From: CAYWNA01 sp964459305
GTDB taxonomy: Bacteria > Planctomycetota > Planctomycetia > Pirellulales > Pirellulaceae
Assembly (NCBI GenBank): GCA_964459305.1
Contig: CAYWNA010000084.1
Span: 1-47,191 of the forward strand
Length of the DNA: 47,191 nucleotides
Reading direction: 5' to 3'
Each line of letters begins with the position of its first letter. The first letter of the stretch is position 1. Below, in pieces: positions 7,160 through 15,547 of this stretch. The notes under the pieces were generated by a model. It saw nothing but the letters and a program-made list of their open reading frames with translations, made no database searches and was not told the origin of the DNA. A program made the position numbers and the translations under genes.

Positions 7160-9433
7160 ATGCCAAAACACGGTTCCGAAAGGAGACTTCAACGCTCGAA
7201 GCGATCGGACGATGCGCCGGCCGCCGTGTCCGGCATTCTGACCGCCCGCGCAGTTGCGTCAGCTGGTTTCATGGCGTTGTTTGTGGCGACGCCGTTGGTC
7301 TCGACCGAGCTAGCTGCCGAGTTGGGCACAGGAGCGGTGCCGGGCATGTTGTGGCTGCTGCTGCTGGTCGCGTGGTTAGTCGCTGGGATTGTGTTTCGTC
7401 AGTCTTCGATTCGCTTTGGTTGGGTCGACGCGGCAGTCATCGGCTTGCTGGTGTTGTTGACCGCAAGCGCGGTCATCATGGCCGATCAGGGCCACGCCCG
7501 ACCGACGATCAACGCGATGTGGCAATGGATTGGTTTTGGTGTTCTCTTTTTCCTGGCTCGCCAGCTATTGCGAGCCGGAAGCGAGGCTCGTGCCGCGTGT
7601 GCGGTGGTGGTGTCGTTGGCCGTGTGCCTATCGATGTTCGGTTACTATCAGTTCTTCTACAGCATGCCTCGGCTGCGAGCAGAATATGCGCTGGCCCCGG
7701 ACGTCACGCTTCGAGATGCAGGCGTCGCACTCGATCCGGGGTCACCCGAACGAAAGCTGTTCGAAGATCGCCTGAACAGTACTGAGCCGACAGCCACGTT
7801 CGCGTTGACCAACTCGTTCGCCGGGTTCCTCGCGCCGTGGCTGGTCGCAGCGTTGGGAATCGGCATAGCGTCGTGGCGAACGCGAGAGTTGCGTTGGCAG
7901 ACAATGGCCGCTGTGGCAATGTGCTGCTTGATTGTCGGTCTCTGTCTACTGATGACCAAAAGCCGTACGGCGCTGTTGGCCGTGGCATTGGGTCTGGTGC
8001 TGTTCGCATTTCGGGTTTGGCTAGGGGGACGGCGCATCGGCTGGCGAATTCCGGTGGCGGCGGGCATTGTCTTTGCATTGCTGCTGGCCGGCGCCATTGC
8101 GGCCGGTTCGTTGGATCGGTTGGTGCTCAGCGAAACGCTCAAGTCCGGCTTGTATCGAACGCAGTATTGGCGTTCGACACTGGCCATGATCGCAGACTAC
8201 CCCTGGTTCGGTTGTGGGCCAGGCAATTTCCAGCAGTACTATACGGCCTACAAACTGCCAGAGGCCAGCGAGACGATTGCGGACCCGCACAATTTCTTGC
8301 TCGAAGTATGGGCGACTGCGGGGACTCCAGCGATGCTTGCGTTCCTGTTGATCCTCGCGTTGTTCGGGTGGCGGCTGTTGCGGAGCAGCACAGGTGGAGA
8401 GGGGACCTTGGGAGTCGGAGACGAGGCAGCGGAAGCTGGCTGGCGCGTTCGTTGGATCTACGGTGGCGCCGTGTGTGGCATTCTGTTGGCTTTCCCGTAC
8501 GGGATGGTGGCCGGTTTTCCAGTGGATCGTGCGCTGTTGTGGATGGGGCTGCCTGTGGCGGCAGTTTGTGCTAGTTTTCTGCACGCATGGACAGTCCGTG
8601 GTTCGCTGCCCGTTTGGCTGCCGATGGTCGTTGCGGCGGTTTTGTTGGTGAATTTGCTGGCCGCCGGTGGGATCGGTATTCCCGGTGTGGCGCAGAACTG
8701 GTGGATGCTGATAGCGATTGCGTTGAACCTGCTGGATGCAGAACGACCGTTGACGAAGGTGCCGCGAACCGCCGCATGGCTCCTCGTGGTTGTGTCGCTC
8801 GCGCTGGCGTTGGGATTTCACCAAACGATGTACCAACCGGTCCTGCGATGCAAGGCCAAGATGGCCGAAGGAAATGAACTGGCCGCCGACCGACAGCTTG
8901 ACCGGGCCGCGGCGGCCTACCGCGATGCCGCGGCGGCTGATCCGCGTTCGGCCGAACCGTGGATGAATCTGGCAGCAATTCATCACCAACTGGCAATCGG
9001 ATTGGGCTCGCAGGAAAGACTGCAGAAATTTGACAACGCGGTCGAAGAATCGTTGAAGCGCAATGTACGTTCCGCCTCGGTCTACGGTCAGGTGGGAGAC
9101 TGGCGTTTTGTGCTTTACCGAGCACGTAACGAGGTACAGCAGCTTGATCAAGCGATCGATGCCTATTCGACATCCGTGCAGCTTTGTCCCAATCGCGGCG
9201 TGGCTCACGCCCAGTTGGCATGGGCTTGCCTAGTCGCGGGAGACGGCGAACGAGCCGCAAGCGAAGCCGAGAAGGCGCTGATTCTGGATCGGCAGAATCC
9301 CCACAGGGAAAGAAAGCTCGCGCGGCAAAAGGTGTTTGATCCGACCGGAGATGAACGCGCCCGTCAAGACGCCGAACAATTGATGCACCTTCTGCGTAAA
9401 ATGAAGACCGGCGGACACGCCATGATGGAGTAG
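7160..9433 (+). CDS. O-antigen ligase/polymerase family membrane protein with TPR tail
   Basis: Integral membrane glycan ligase or polymerase of the WaaL/Wzy_C superfamily. About twelve hydrophobic segments span residues 30-560. The family core shows K-S-R269 after a hydrophobic helix, then a large loop with YPWFGCGPGNF and DPHNFLLEVW (H377), the positions expected for the catalytic loop. Residues about 565-745 are soluble and look like TPR repeats (AAAAYRDAAAADPRSAEPWMN and further helical pairs), an architecture seen in planctomycetes and related phyla. It probably handles surface polysaccharide or protein glycosylation; the exact substrate cannot be deduced. GAGG precedes ATG 7160. The DUF1573 and multihaem genes follow at short spacing, suggesting one envelope transcript. 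Confidence 0.88.
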   Translation: MPKHGSERRLQRSKRSDDAPAAVSGILTARAVASAGFMALFVATPLVSTELAAELGTGAVPGMLWLLLLVAWLVAGIVFRQSSIRFGWVDAAVIGLLVLLTASAVIMADQGHARPTINAMWQWIGFGVLFFLARQLLRAGSEARAACAVVVSLAVCLSMFGYYQFFYSMPRLRAEYALAPDVTLRDAGVALDPGSPERKLFEDRLNSTEPTATFALTNSFAGFLAPWLVAALGIGIASWRTRELRWQTMAAVAMCCLIVGLCLLMTKSRTALLAVALGLVLFAFRVWLGGRRIGWRIPVAAGIVFALLLAGAIAAGSLDRLVLSETLKSGLYRTQYWRSTLAMIADYPWFGCGPGNFQQYYTAYKLPEASETIADPHNFLLEVWATAGTPAMLAFLLILALFGWRLLRSSTGGEGTLGVGDEAAEAGWRVRWIYGGAVCGILLAFPYGMVAGFPVDRALLWMGLPVAAVCASFLHAWTVRGSLPVWLPMVVAAVLLVNLLAAGGIGIPGVAQNWWMLIAIALNLLDAERPLTKVPRTAAWLLVVVSLALALGFHQTMYQPVLRCKAKMAEGNELAADRQLDRAAAAYRDAAAADPRSAEPWMNLAAIHHQLAIGLGSQERLQKFDNAVEESLKRNVRSASVYGQVGDWRFVLYRARNEVQQLDQAIDAYSTSVQLCPNRGVAHAQLAWACLVAGDGERAASEAEKALILDRQNPHRERKLARQKVFDPTGDERARQDAEQLMHLLRKMKTGGHAMME

Positions 9434-9482
9434 TTGGCTAACCTGGGCGCTGCCCATTCCCCGTTTCAGGAAAAGATCGGAC

Positions 9483-10661
9483 ATGAGAATCTGGTTACTT
9501 GCAGTCGTTTCGGTACTGGTCGGTGTTGCCCTCGGGTTCGGCGGTACGTGGATTGAGTTTAGCCGCCATCCGGGGAAATTCGAGCGGGATAGCCGATCGA
9601 GGCCAGGTGAACTGGATGGGGACAGCGGAAGCGGCGGCACGCCTGTTGCGGTCGTCGTTGACGGCGAGAGATACAATTTCGGTTCGGGGCAACGAGACAG
9701 CAAGATGAAGCACACTTTCATCATCAAGAATGAAGGAAATGCGCCGTTGACGCTGGAGAAAGGCCCGACGAGCTGCAAGTGCGCGCTCAGCGAACTGGAG
9801 GAAGACAGTGTGATGCCGGGGAAGAGCGGCAAAGTAACACTCGAATGGAAGATGAATACGGCTGGAGAAGATTTCCAGCAGTCGGCGGAAATCTACACCA
9901 ACGATCCGGTTTACTCGCACATTACGCTGGGAGTGCGGGGCAGGGTCATCGACGTGCTGCGACTCGAACCGAGTAATTTGGTTCTCAGCCATGTCTCGGC
10001 TGACGAGGGAAGTAGCGTCCCGTTTCGTATCTACGGACATAAGATCGAGGAAGTGAAGATAGTCAAGTACGAGTTTACCAACAACGAAACCGCTGAGTTC
10101 TTCGACTTGAAGTTCGAAGAACTCACCGTCGCCGAATTGAAAGACGAAGCCGATGCCACATGCGGCCTGGCTGCCATTCTGACCGTAAAACCAGGGTTGC
10201 CGCTGGGGCCGATAAACCAGACAATCCAGTTGGAGACGAGCGTCAAGGAAGCTTCGAACTTGGAGTTATCCATCGGTGGGTCCTCGGTGAGCGACATATC
10301 GGTGGTGGGTCCCCGGTGCTTTGACGACGAGCACAACTTCATCCGGTTCGAACGAGTCGCCGCGGCCGAAGGGGCCGAGACGAGATTGCGTATCCTGGTG
10401 AAAGGTGCCCATCGGCATGACGTACGGCTGACAGTCAAGGAAGTGGATCCGGACGACGTGCTAGCAGTCGCGCTGGGCGAACCGAAACAGATCAACAATG
10501 GCGCATTGTACATGTATCCGTTGGATGTAGCGGTTCGCAAGGGGTCACGTCAGGTCATCCGCCTAGGGTCAAAACAGGGAGGGCTGGGGAGAATCTTGAT
10601 CGAGACAACGCACCCCGCCGCCAAAGAGCTGCTCATACGTGTGAAGTTCGCGGTCAAGTAG
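9483..10661 (+). CDS. DUF1573 domain protein, probably exported
   Basis: The N-terminus has a hydrophobic stretch (IWLLAVVSVLVGVALGFGG) acting as signal anchor or signal peptide, so the protein is likely periplasmic. Residues about 55-160 form a DUF1573 (ASH-like immunoglobulin) domain: KHTFIIKNEGNAPLTL, then TSCKCALSEL with the family's paired cysteines, then EIYTNDPVYSHITLGVRG. The remaining 230 residues are beta-rich and resemble further degenerate Ig-like domains, with no catalytic motif. It begins 49 bases after the ligase gene and ends 32 bases before the multihaem gene on the same strand. A scaffold or binding role at the envelope is inferred. Confidence 0.85.
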   Translation: MRIWLLAVVSVLVGVALGFGGTWIEFSRHPGKFERDSRSRPGELDGDSGSGGTPVAVVVDGERYNFGSGQRDSKMKHTFIIKNEGNAPLTLEKGPTSCKCALSELEEDSVMPGKSGKVTLEWKMNTAGEDFQQSAEIYTNDPVYSHITLGVRGRVIDVLRLEPSNLVLSHVSADEGSSVPFRIYGHKIEEVKIVKYEFTNNETAEFFDLKFEELTVAELKDEADATCGLAAILTVKPGLPLGPINQTIQLETSVKEASNLELSIGGSSVSDISVVGPRCFDDEHNFIRFERVAAAEGAETRLRILVKGAHRHDVRLTVKEVDPDDVLAVALGEPKQINNGALYMYPLDVAVRKGSRQVIRLGSKQGGLGRILIETTHPAAKELLIRVKFAVK

Positions 10662-10693
10662 AGCGATTATCATATTCAAAGGATGGAGCCGCC

Positions 10694-12385
10694 ATGAACA
10701 TCGAATCACGTCAATTGCCCGCTGCACCGGGTGCTCGCGTGCTGATCGTTGCGCTGTGCATGCTATCGGGATGCACTCCTCAGGAAACGTCGGACATTCC
10801 GGGGTCCTTGACCAACGCAGTCGTTACCAACACTGATCCAGCGTCGAAAGACGCCCCCGACGAATCGGCCGTCGCAAGCACAGACGACGGTTTATCCGCT
10901 GCTGCGGCAGAACCAGAACCTACCAAGGTTACTTTGGTGTCTGAGCCAGTGGCGGCTGCTGAGAACGAAGAGGTCGCTGGGGGTGACTCGGACACGACCA
11001 GCCAGCGACGCGAGCTTCTGTTTGAGGGTTGGCCCGAACCGAAGTTGGTACTGCTTATTACTGGCCGGCAGGACGGATACATCGAGCCGTGCGGTTGCAG
11101 CGGGCTGACGAATCAGAAAGGCGGCCTCGTACGCAGATACACATTAAGAAAGGAACTGATCGAGCGTGGGTGGGAGGTTGTTCCGCTGGACGTGGGCAAT
11201 CAAGTGCGGAGATTCGGGCGTCAACCTGAGATCAAGTTCCAGATGACGACCGAAGGCATGAAGCAGATGGATTATCGCGCTATCGCTTTCGGCCCGGACG
11301 ATTTGCGGCTTTCGGTCGGCGAACTCGTTGCGCTGACAGCCAGCGAAGGGGACCAAAAGAGCAACTTCGTCTGCGCTAACACGGCCGTGATCGATCCGTC
11401 GCTGACGCCCCGGTACCACGTGATCGAAGCCGCGGGAAAGAAAGTCGGTGTGACGGCCGTTTTGAGTTCGACTCATCAAGCAAAGATCACGAGCGACGAA
11501 ATCGTGAAGCAACCATCCGAGAAGGCGTTAACCGAGGTCTGGGCCGAACTCGAAAAACAAGACTGCGATCTCCATGTCTTGCTGGCCCACGCCTCGATTG
11601 ACGATTCGATACGGCTGGCTCAGCTGTTTCCGCATTTTGACGTCGTCGTCACGGCAGGCGGAGCGGGCGAACCAACCTACGAGGCGGAGAAGATACCGGA
11701 GACGGATTCGATTATGGTCCAGGTGGGCACAAAGGCGATGTACGTCGGCGTGGTCGGTGTGTTCGACGGCGAGGAGGTGCCGCTCCGATATCAGCGCGTG
11801 CCGCTGGATGCACGGTTCGTGGACTCGCCGGAGATGCTGGGATTGCTGAAATCCTACCAGGAGCAGCTTGAGGCGGCTGGCCTGGCAGGTTTGGGGCTAC
11901 GGCCGGTCCCTCATCCCAGTGGCCGGAAGTTCGTTGGATCCGCCGAGTGCAAAGACTGCCACGAGGACGAATACGAAATCTGGGAAAACACCGAACATGC
12001 CGATGCACTCGACTCGCTGGTCCATCCGGGCGAGCGAAGCGAAGTGCCGCGGCACCTCGACCCGGAGTGTATAAGCTGTCACACCGTCGGCTGGAATCCG
12101 CAGAAGTACTTCCCCTACGCGTCTGGCTACCTTGGCCTCGACGAGACACCGTTGATGCACAATGTCGGTTGCGAGAACTGCCACGGCCCAGGATCGGCGC
12201 ACGTGGATGCAGAAGTCGGCGTTGGCGACCCAAGCGATGACCTTCTGGATAAGCTGCGCGCCGAAATGCAGCTTGAGCTAGAGGATGCCGAAGAGAAGTG
12301 CATGGACTGCCACGATCTGGACAACAGTCCCGATTTCCATGTCGATGGGGCTTTCAAGAAATACTGGGAGGATGTGGAACACTAG
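10694..12385 (+). CDS. multihaem c-type lipoprotein with nucleotidase-like domain
   Basis: Probable outer-surface or periplasmic electron carrier. A lipobox (MLSGC, C27) ends a hydrophobic leader, followed by an acidic, low-complexity spacer to about residue 105. Residues 115-380 contain the motif EPCGCSG and resemble the UshA/5'-nucleotidase metallophosphatase fold (PLDVGNQ, LLAHASIDD), though I cannot confirm the full metal set. The C-terminal 150 residues hold four haem c sites, CxxCH, starting at C419, C459, C493 and C536, related to the cytochrome c554 group. AAGGATGGAG precedes ATG 10694. It is the third gene of the run with the ligase/TPR and DUF1573 genes. Proteins with EPCGCSG plus haem motifs are common in planctomycetes as I recall; partner and substrate are unknown. 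Confidence 0.87.
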   Translation: MNIESRQLPAAPGARVLIVALCMLSGCTPQETSDIPGSLTNAVVTNTDPASKDAPDESAVASTDDGLSAAAAEPEPTKVTLVSEPVAAAENEEVAGGDSDTTSQRRELLFEGWPEPKLVLLITGRQDGYIEPCGCSGLTNQKGGLVRRYTLRKELIERGWEVVPLDVGNQVRRFGRQPEIKFQMTTEGMKQMDYRAIAFGPDDLRLSVGELVALTASEGDQKSNFVCANTAVIDPSLTPRYHVIEAAGKKVGVTAVLSSTHQAKITSDEIVKQPSEKALTEVWAELEKQDCDLHVLLAHASIDDSIRLAQLFPHFDVVVTAGGAGEPTYEAEKIPETDSIMVQVGTKAMYVGVVGVFDGEEVPLRYQRVPLDARFVDSPEMLGLLKSYQEQLEAAGLAGLGLRPVPHPSGRKFVGSAECKDCHEDEYEIWENTEHADALDSLVHPGERSEVPRHLDPECISCHTVGWNPQKYFPYASGYLGLDETPLMHNVGCENCHGPGSAHVDAEVGVGDPSDDLLDKLRAEMQLELEDAEEKCMDCHDLDNSPDFHVDGAFKKYWEDVEH

Positions 12386-12682
12386 CGCGTTCCACTGTGA
12401 GAAGCGAGCGTGTTTCCAAATCCAATATCCGAAGCACGAAATCCGAAACAAATCCAAAACTCAAAGCACGAATGCTCAAAACAAAGACGCGCTCTCACAC
12501 GAACAGCACAGCCGCTGCTTCGCGGATCCTTTCCTTACCGTAGTGAATGACGGCGCTTGTGCTGGCCACCCGTGGCGTTCGGTGGCTACCGTTTTGGTCA
12601 TTTGGATTTTCGATTTTGGATTTGTTTCGGGTTTCGGATTTTGAGTTTCGGGTCTCCGAACGGCCAATGCCGCATTGGTTCT
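12386..12682. repeat. inverted, oligomer-rich intergenic repeat element
   Basis: The gap between two convergent genes contains two arms made of the same short units. The left arm (about 12417-12485) is built from ATCCGAA, AAACAAATCC and AACTCAAA words. The right arm (about 12596-12655), read on the reverse strand, is built from the same words. They enclose roughly 110 bases of ordinary composition. No protein is encoded. From memory, similar words recur in intergenic DNA of planctomycete drafts; this cannot be checked here. It may also end transcription from both sides. Confidence 0.55.
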
Positions 12683-14077
12683 CTACCCGATGATTTCGTA
12701 CGGCGGTCGTTGCTCGCGGCGTTGCCAGGCGTTTGCTTCCTCGTCGCCGATGATCTCTTGCTTTTCCGGATCCCAAGTGATTTTCCGCTTCAGTCGCATG
12801 GCGATGTTGCCCAAATGGCACGCCGAAATGGTACGGTGCTGCATCTGAACCGTTGAGACCGGCTGTTGGCGAGTTTTGACGCATTCGAAGAAGTTGCCCA
12901 TATGGTTGTTGCTCGGGCTGGCCCTCCAAGCGTTGTCTGGCAACGGATTCTCCTTCAGTTCTTCGACTGCTTTGCCGAAGGCGCCCCCGCGGTTGACGAA
13001 AACCCGTCCTTGGTCACCCATGAACATAATGCCATTGCGCTGCTCGTGCTGCAGGTCCTCCGGGACATTGACAAACAACGCGGCATCCCCTTCAGCAGAA
13101 ATGTCGCCGGCCTTCATGCTGGCCAAGTACTTCTTGTCGCGGACCACCAGATACACCAAGTCGATGTCATCGGGATATTTCATGCGCAGGACGAACCGAT
13201 CGGGGTTGTTGAAGTGCAGTGGCTTGCCGCCGTTCGGAAAATACGCCTGGCCTTCGATCGTCAGCGGGCCTCCGAATTCCTGCCCCATGCCCCAGTGCGC
13301 AATATCCATGTGGTGATTTCCCCAATCGCAAATGATGCCCCCGGCGTATTCCCACCACCAGCGAAAAGTGAAATGCGTTCGCGCCGGGTGGTAGGGACGC
13401 TCCGGTGCTTGCCCCTGGTAGATGTCCCAGTCCAAATCCGGAGGAACGGGCTGCCCAGGACACGGGGCGCTCTTGGTCGACCAGAACGGCAGTAGCACAG
13501 CCACTCGACGAAGCTTCCCGATGCGCCCGTTTCGCACCAGTTCGACCGCCGTCTGAAACTGACGAGCGCTGCGCTGCTGCGTACCGACTTGTACGATTTG
13601 GCCGGTTTCCTCCACGACCTTCGATAGGATTTTCCCCTCCTCGATGGTCAACGTCATCGGCTTCTCGGTGTACACGTCCTTGCCCGCTTTGCAGGCGGCG
13701 ATGTTGACCGCCGTGTGCCAATGATCGGGCGTGCCATTGACGATCACATCGATGTCCTTGCGTTCAAGCAGCTTACGGTAGTCCTGGTAGATGGAGGCTT
13801 TGCCGCCCAGCAGCCCCTTAGCCTTCTCGGCCTGCCGAAGGTCCACGTCGCAAACGGCGACCAGTTCTCCGAACGACGTGGCCTGCTTGGCAATTCCCCT
13901 TCCTCGACCGCCGGCGCCGATCAGTGCGAAATTAGGTCGGTCGCTGGCGACGCTGAACCTCTCGTTTGCCGCCGCGTCTGCGGTCGACCAGCAGCGTGAT
14001 GCGGTTATCGCCGCGACTGAGCCGGCTGCGTTGCAGAGGAACTCACGACGTGTATCTTTGTGCGTTTTTGTCATCAT
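12683..14077 (-). CDS. Tat-exported Gfo/Idh/MocA-family oxidoreductase
   Basis: NAD(P)-dependent sugar or inositol oxidoreductase-like protein, 464 aa. The N-terminus has a twin-arginine signal (DTRREFLCNAAGSVAAI). Residues about 48-170 form a Rossmann fold with FALIGAGGRGRG and VCDVD. EKPMT near residue 140 supplies the family's lysine, and WGNHHMDIAHWG in the C-terminal alpha/beta domain holds the likely catalytic histidine. Planctomycetes carry many exported members of this family; substrates are mostly unknown. The start at ATG 14077 (or 14074) follows AGGGAG. It is divergent from pgk, with 232 bases between, and convergent with the multihaem gene. Confidence 0.92.
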   Translation of the reverse strand: MMTKTHKDTRREFLCNAAGSVAAITASRCWSTADAAANERFSVASDRPNFALIGAGGRGRGIAKQATSFGELVAVCDVDLRQAEKAKGLLGGKASIYQDYRKLLERKDIDVIVNGTPDHWHTAVNIAACKAGKDVYTEKPMTLTIEEGKILSKVVEETGQIVQVGTQQRSARQFQTAVELVRNGRIGKLRRVAVLLPFWSTKSAPCPGQPVPPDLDWDIYQGQAPERPYHPARTHFTFRWWWEYAGGIICDWGNHHMDIAHWGMGQEFGGPLTIEGQAYFPNGGKPLHFNNPDRFVLRMKYPDDIDLVYLVVRDKKYLASMKAGDISAEGDAALFVNVPEDLQHEQRNGIMFMGDQGRVFVNRGGAFGKAVEELKENPLPDNAWRASPSNNHMGNFFECVKTRQQPVSTVQMQHRTISACHLGNIAMRLKRKITWDPEKQEIIGDEEANAWQRREQRPPYEIIG

Positions 14078-14238
14078 ATGTTCTCCCTGAAATCGCAGAC
14101 AAACGAGGCTATGGGGCTTTGAATTCGGCTAAATACTGTGTTGGCGATCCTGTATGTGCCGTCGAAGACTCTTGCGGTGACCTTGAACCACCGGGGGCAA
14201 TCTACACTCTGCAGCAACGGGCCGCAAACCCGGCTAGG

Positions 14239-14267
14239 TTGGATACTCGATTCTCTGCCGGTACAAT
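14239..14267 (+). promoter_or_regulatory. candidate promoter of pgk
   Basis: TTGGAT (14239-14244), a 17-base spacer and TACAAT (14262-14267), 42 bases before the pgk start. The -10 box matches 5 of 6 consensus bases; the -35 is weak. Confidence 0.45.
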
Positions 14268-14309
14268 GGCGGCCTGTTCGTTGAAGATGACATTCAGAAG
14301 GGCCGCGGA

Positions 14310-15530
14310 ATGGAATTGAACAAGAAGACCATCGCCAACGTTGACGTGAAGGGTAAAACGGTGCTCATGCGAGTGGACTTCAACGTGCCACTCGAAGATG
14401 GGAAGATCACCGACGATCGACGCATTCAATTGTCGCTTGAATCGATTCGCAGCGTCGTCAATCGAGGTGGGCGGCTTGTCTTGGCCAGTCACCTGGGGCG
14501 TCCAAAAGGCATTGGCCCGGAAGAAGGTCTCAGCCTCGCACCGTGTGCCGATCGTCTGAGCGAACTTTTGCCGAAATCTCGCGTGACGCTCGCACCGGAT
14601 TGCATCGGCGATGCCGTCGACGACATGGTGTTGAATCTGGATGACGGCGACGTGCTGTTACTGGAGAACCTGCGGTTTCATCACGGCGAGAAAGACCGCG
14701 ATCCCCGGTTTGCTGCTCAGTTGGCCGCGCTGGCCGAAGTCTACTGTCATGAATCCTTCGGAACCGCTCACCGCAAGGATGCCTCGATGATCGCAGTTCC
14801 CGATGAGATGTCACGGCATGGCGCACCGCGCGTCGCTGGTTTTTTGCTCCTTCGAGAGATTCAGACGCTGTCGGAAGCTTTTGATGATCCTCGACGTCCT
14901 TTTGTCGCGATTCTTGGCGGTGCAAAAGTGTCGGACAAACTCGTGGCCATCGACAACGTCCTGAAGCGAGTGGATGCGGTTTTGGTCGGCGGCGGGATGG
15001 CCTACACCTTTCTCGTGGGACAGGGAGTCACGGTTGGATCGAGTCTAGTGGAACCTGAATTTGCGGACAAATCGGTCCAGCTGATCAGCCGGGCAGAAAG
15101 AACGAACGCTAAGTTATTACTCCCGTTGGATCACATTTGCGGCGAGCACATCAGCGATGCGGCGGCAACCAAAGTCTTCGACCACTCGATTCCCAGCGGA
15201 TGGATGGGTCTGGACATCGGTCCGAAAACCGTCAGCCAATTCACCGGCGCGATCGCCAACGCGAAGACGGTCTACTGGAACGGCCCTATGGGTGCGTTCG
15301 AAGCCGAGCCGTTCGCGCAAGGCACACGCACCTTGGCCGACGTCATCGCGCTGGCCACGGCCCAACACGGCGCGACCAGTATTATCGGCGGCGGCGACAG
15401 CGCAGCCGCCGTGGCGCAATTCGGACTGGTCGACCAGATGACACACGTTTCCACCGGCGGCGGCGCCAGCCTGTATGTGCTGGAGGGTCGCAAGTTCCAC
15501 AGTGTCGAGTCGCTGGACGAGCGGCGTTGA
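14310..15530 (+). CDS. pgk: phosphoglycerate kinase
   Basis: Glycolytic and gluconeogenic enzyme transferring phosphate between 1,3-bisphosphoglycerate and ADP in the cytoplasm. At 406 aa it has the normal bacterial length and all family landmarks: VLMRVDFNVPLEDGKI near the N-terminus (substrate binding), SHLGRPKG, ENLRFHHGEKDRD, the hinge and nucleotide-binding GGAKVSDKL, and the C-terminal NGPMGAFE and GGGDSAAAV loops. The start at ATG 14310 has GAAGGG upstream, and a candidate promoter lies just before. It is a single gene, divergent from the Gfo/Idh gene and convergent with the proline catabolism gene, with stops only 17 bases apart. No oddities. Confidence 0.97.
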   Translation: MELNKKTIANVDVKGKTVLMRVDFNVPLEDGKITDDRRIQLSLESIRSVVNRGGRLVLASHLGRPKGIGPEEGLSLAPCADRLSELLPKSRVTLAPDCIGDAVDDMVLNLDDGDVLLLENLRFHHGEKDRDPRFAAQLAALAEVYCHESFGTAHRKDASMIAVPDEMSRHGAPRVAGFLLLREIQTLSEAFDDPRRPFVAILGGAKVSDKLVAIDNVLKRVDAVLVGGGMAYTFLVGQGVTVGSSLVEPEFADKSVQLISRAERTNAKLLLPLDHICGEHISDAAATKVFDHSIPSGWMGLDIGPKTVSQFTGAIANAKTVYWNGPMGAFEAEPFAQGTRTLADVIALATAQHGATSIIGGGDSAAAVAQFGLVDQMTHVSTGGGASLYVLEGRKFHSVESLDERR

Positions 15531-15547
15531 GGGTTGAGAGTCCAGGG

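Noticed and set aside
8021..9208. 395-codon reverse frame inside the ligase gene
   Set aside because: Shadow of the forward gene, whose membrane helices and TPR units are unambiguous.
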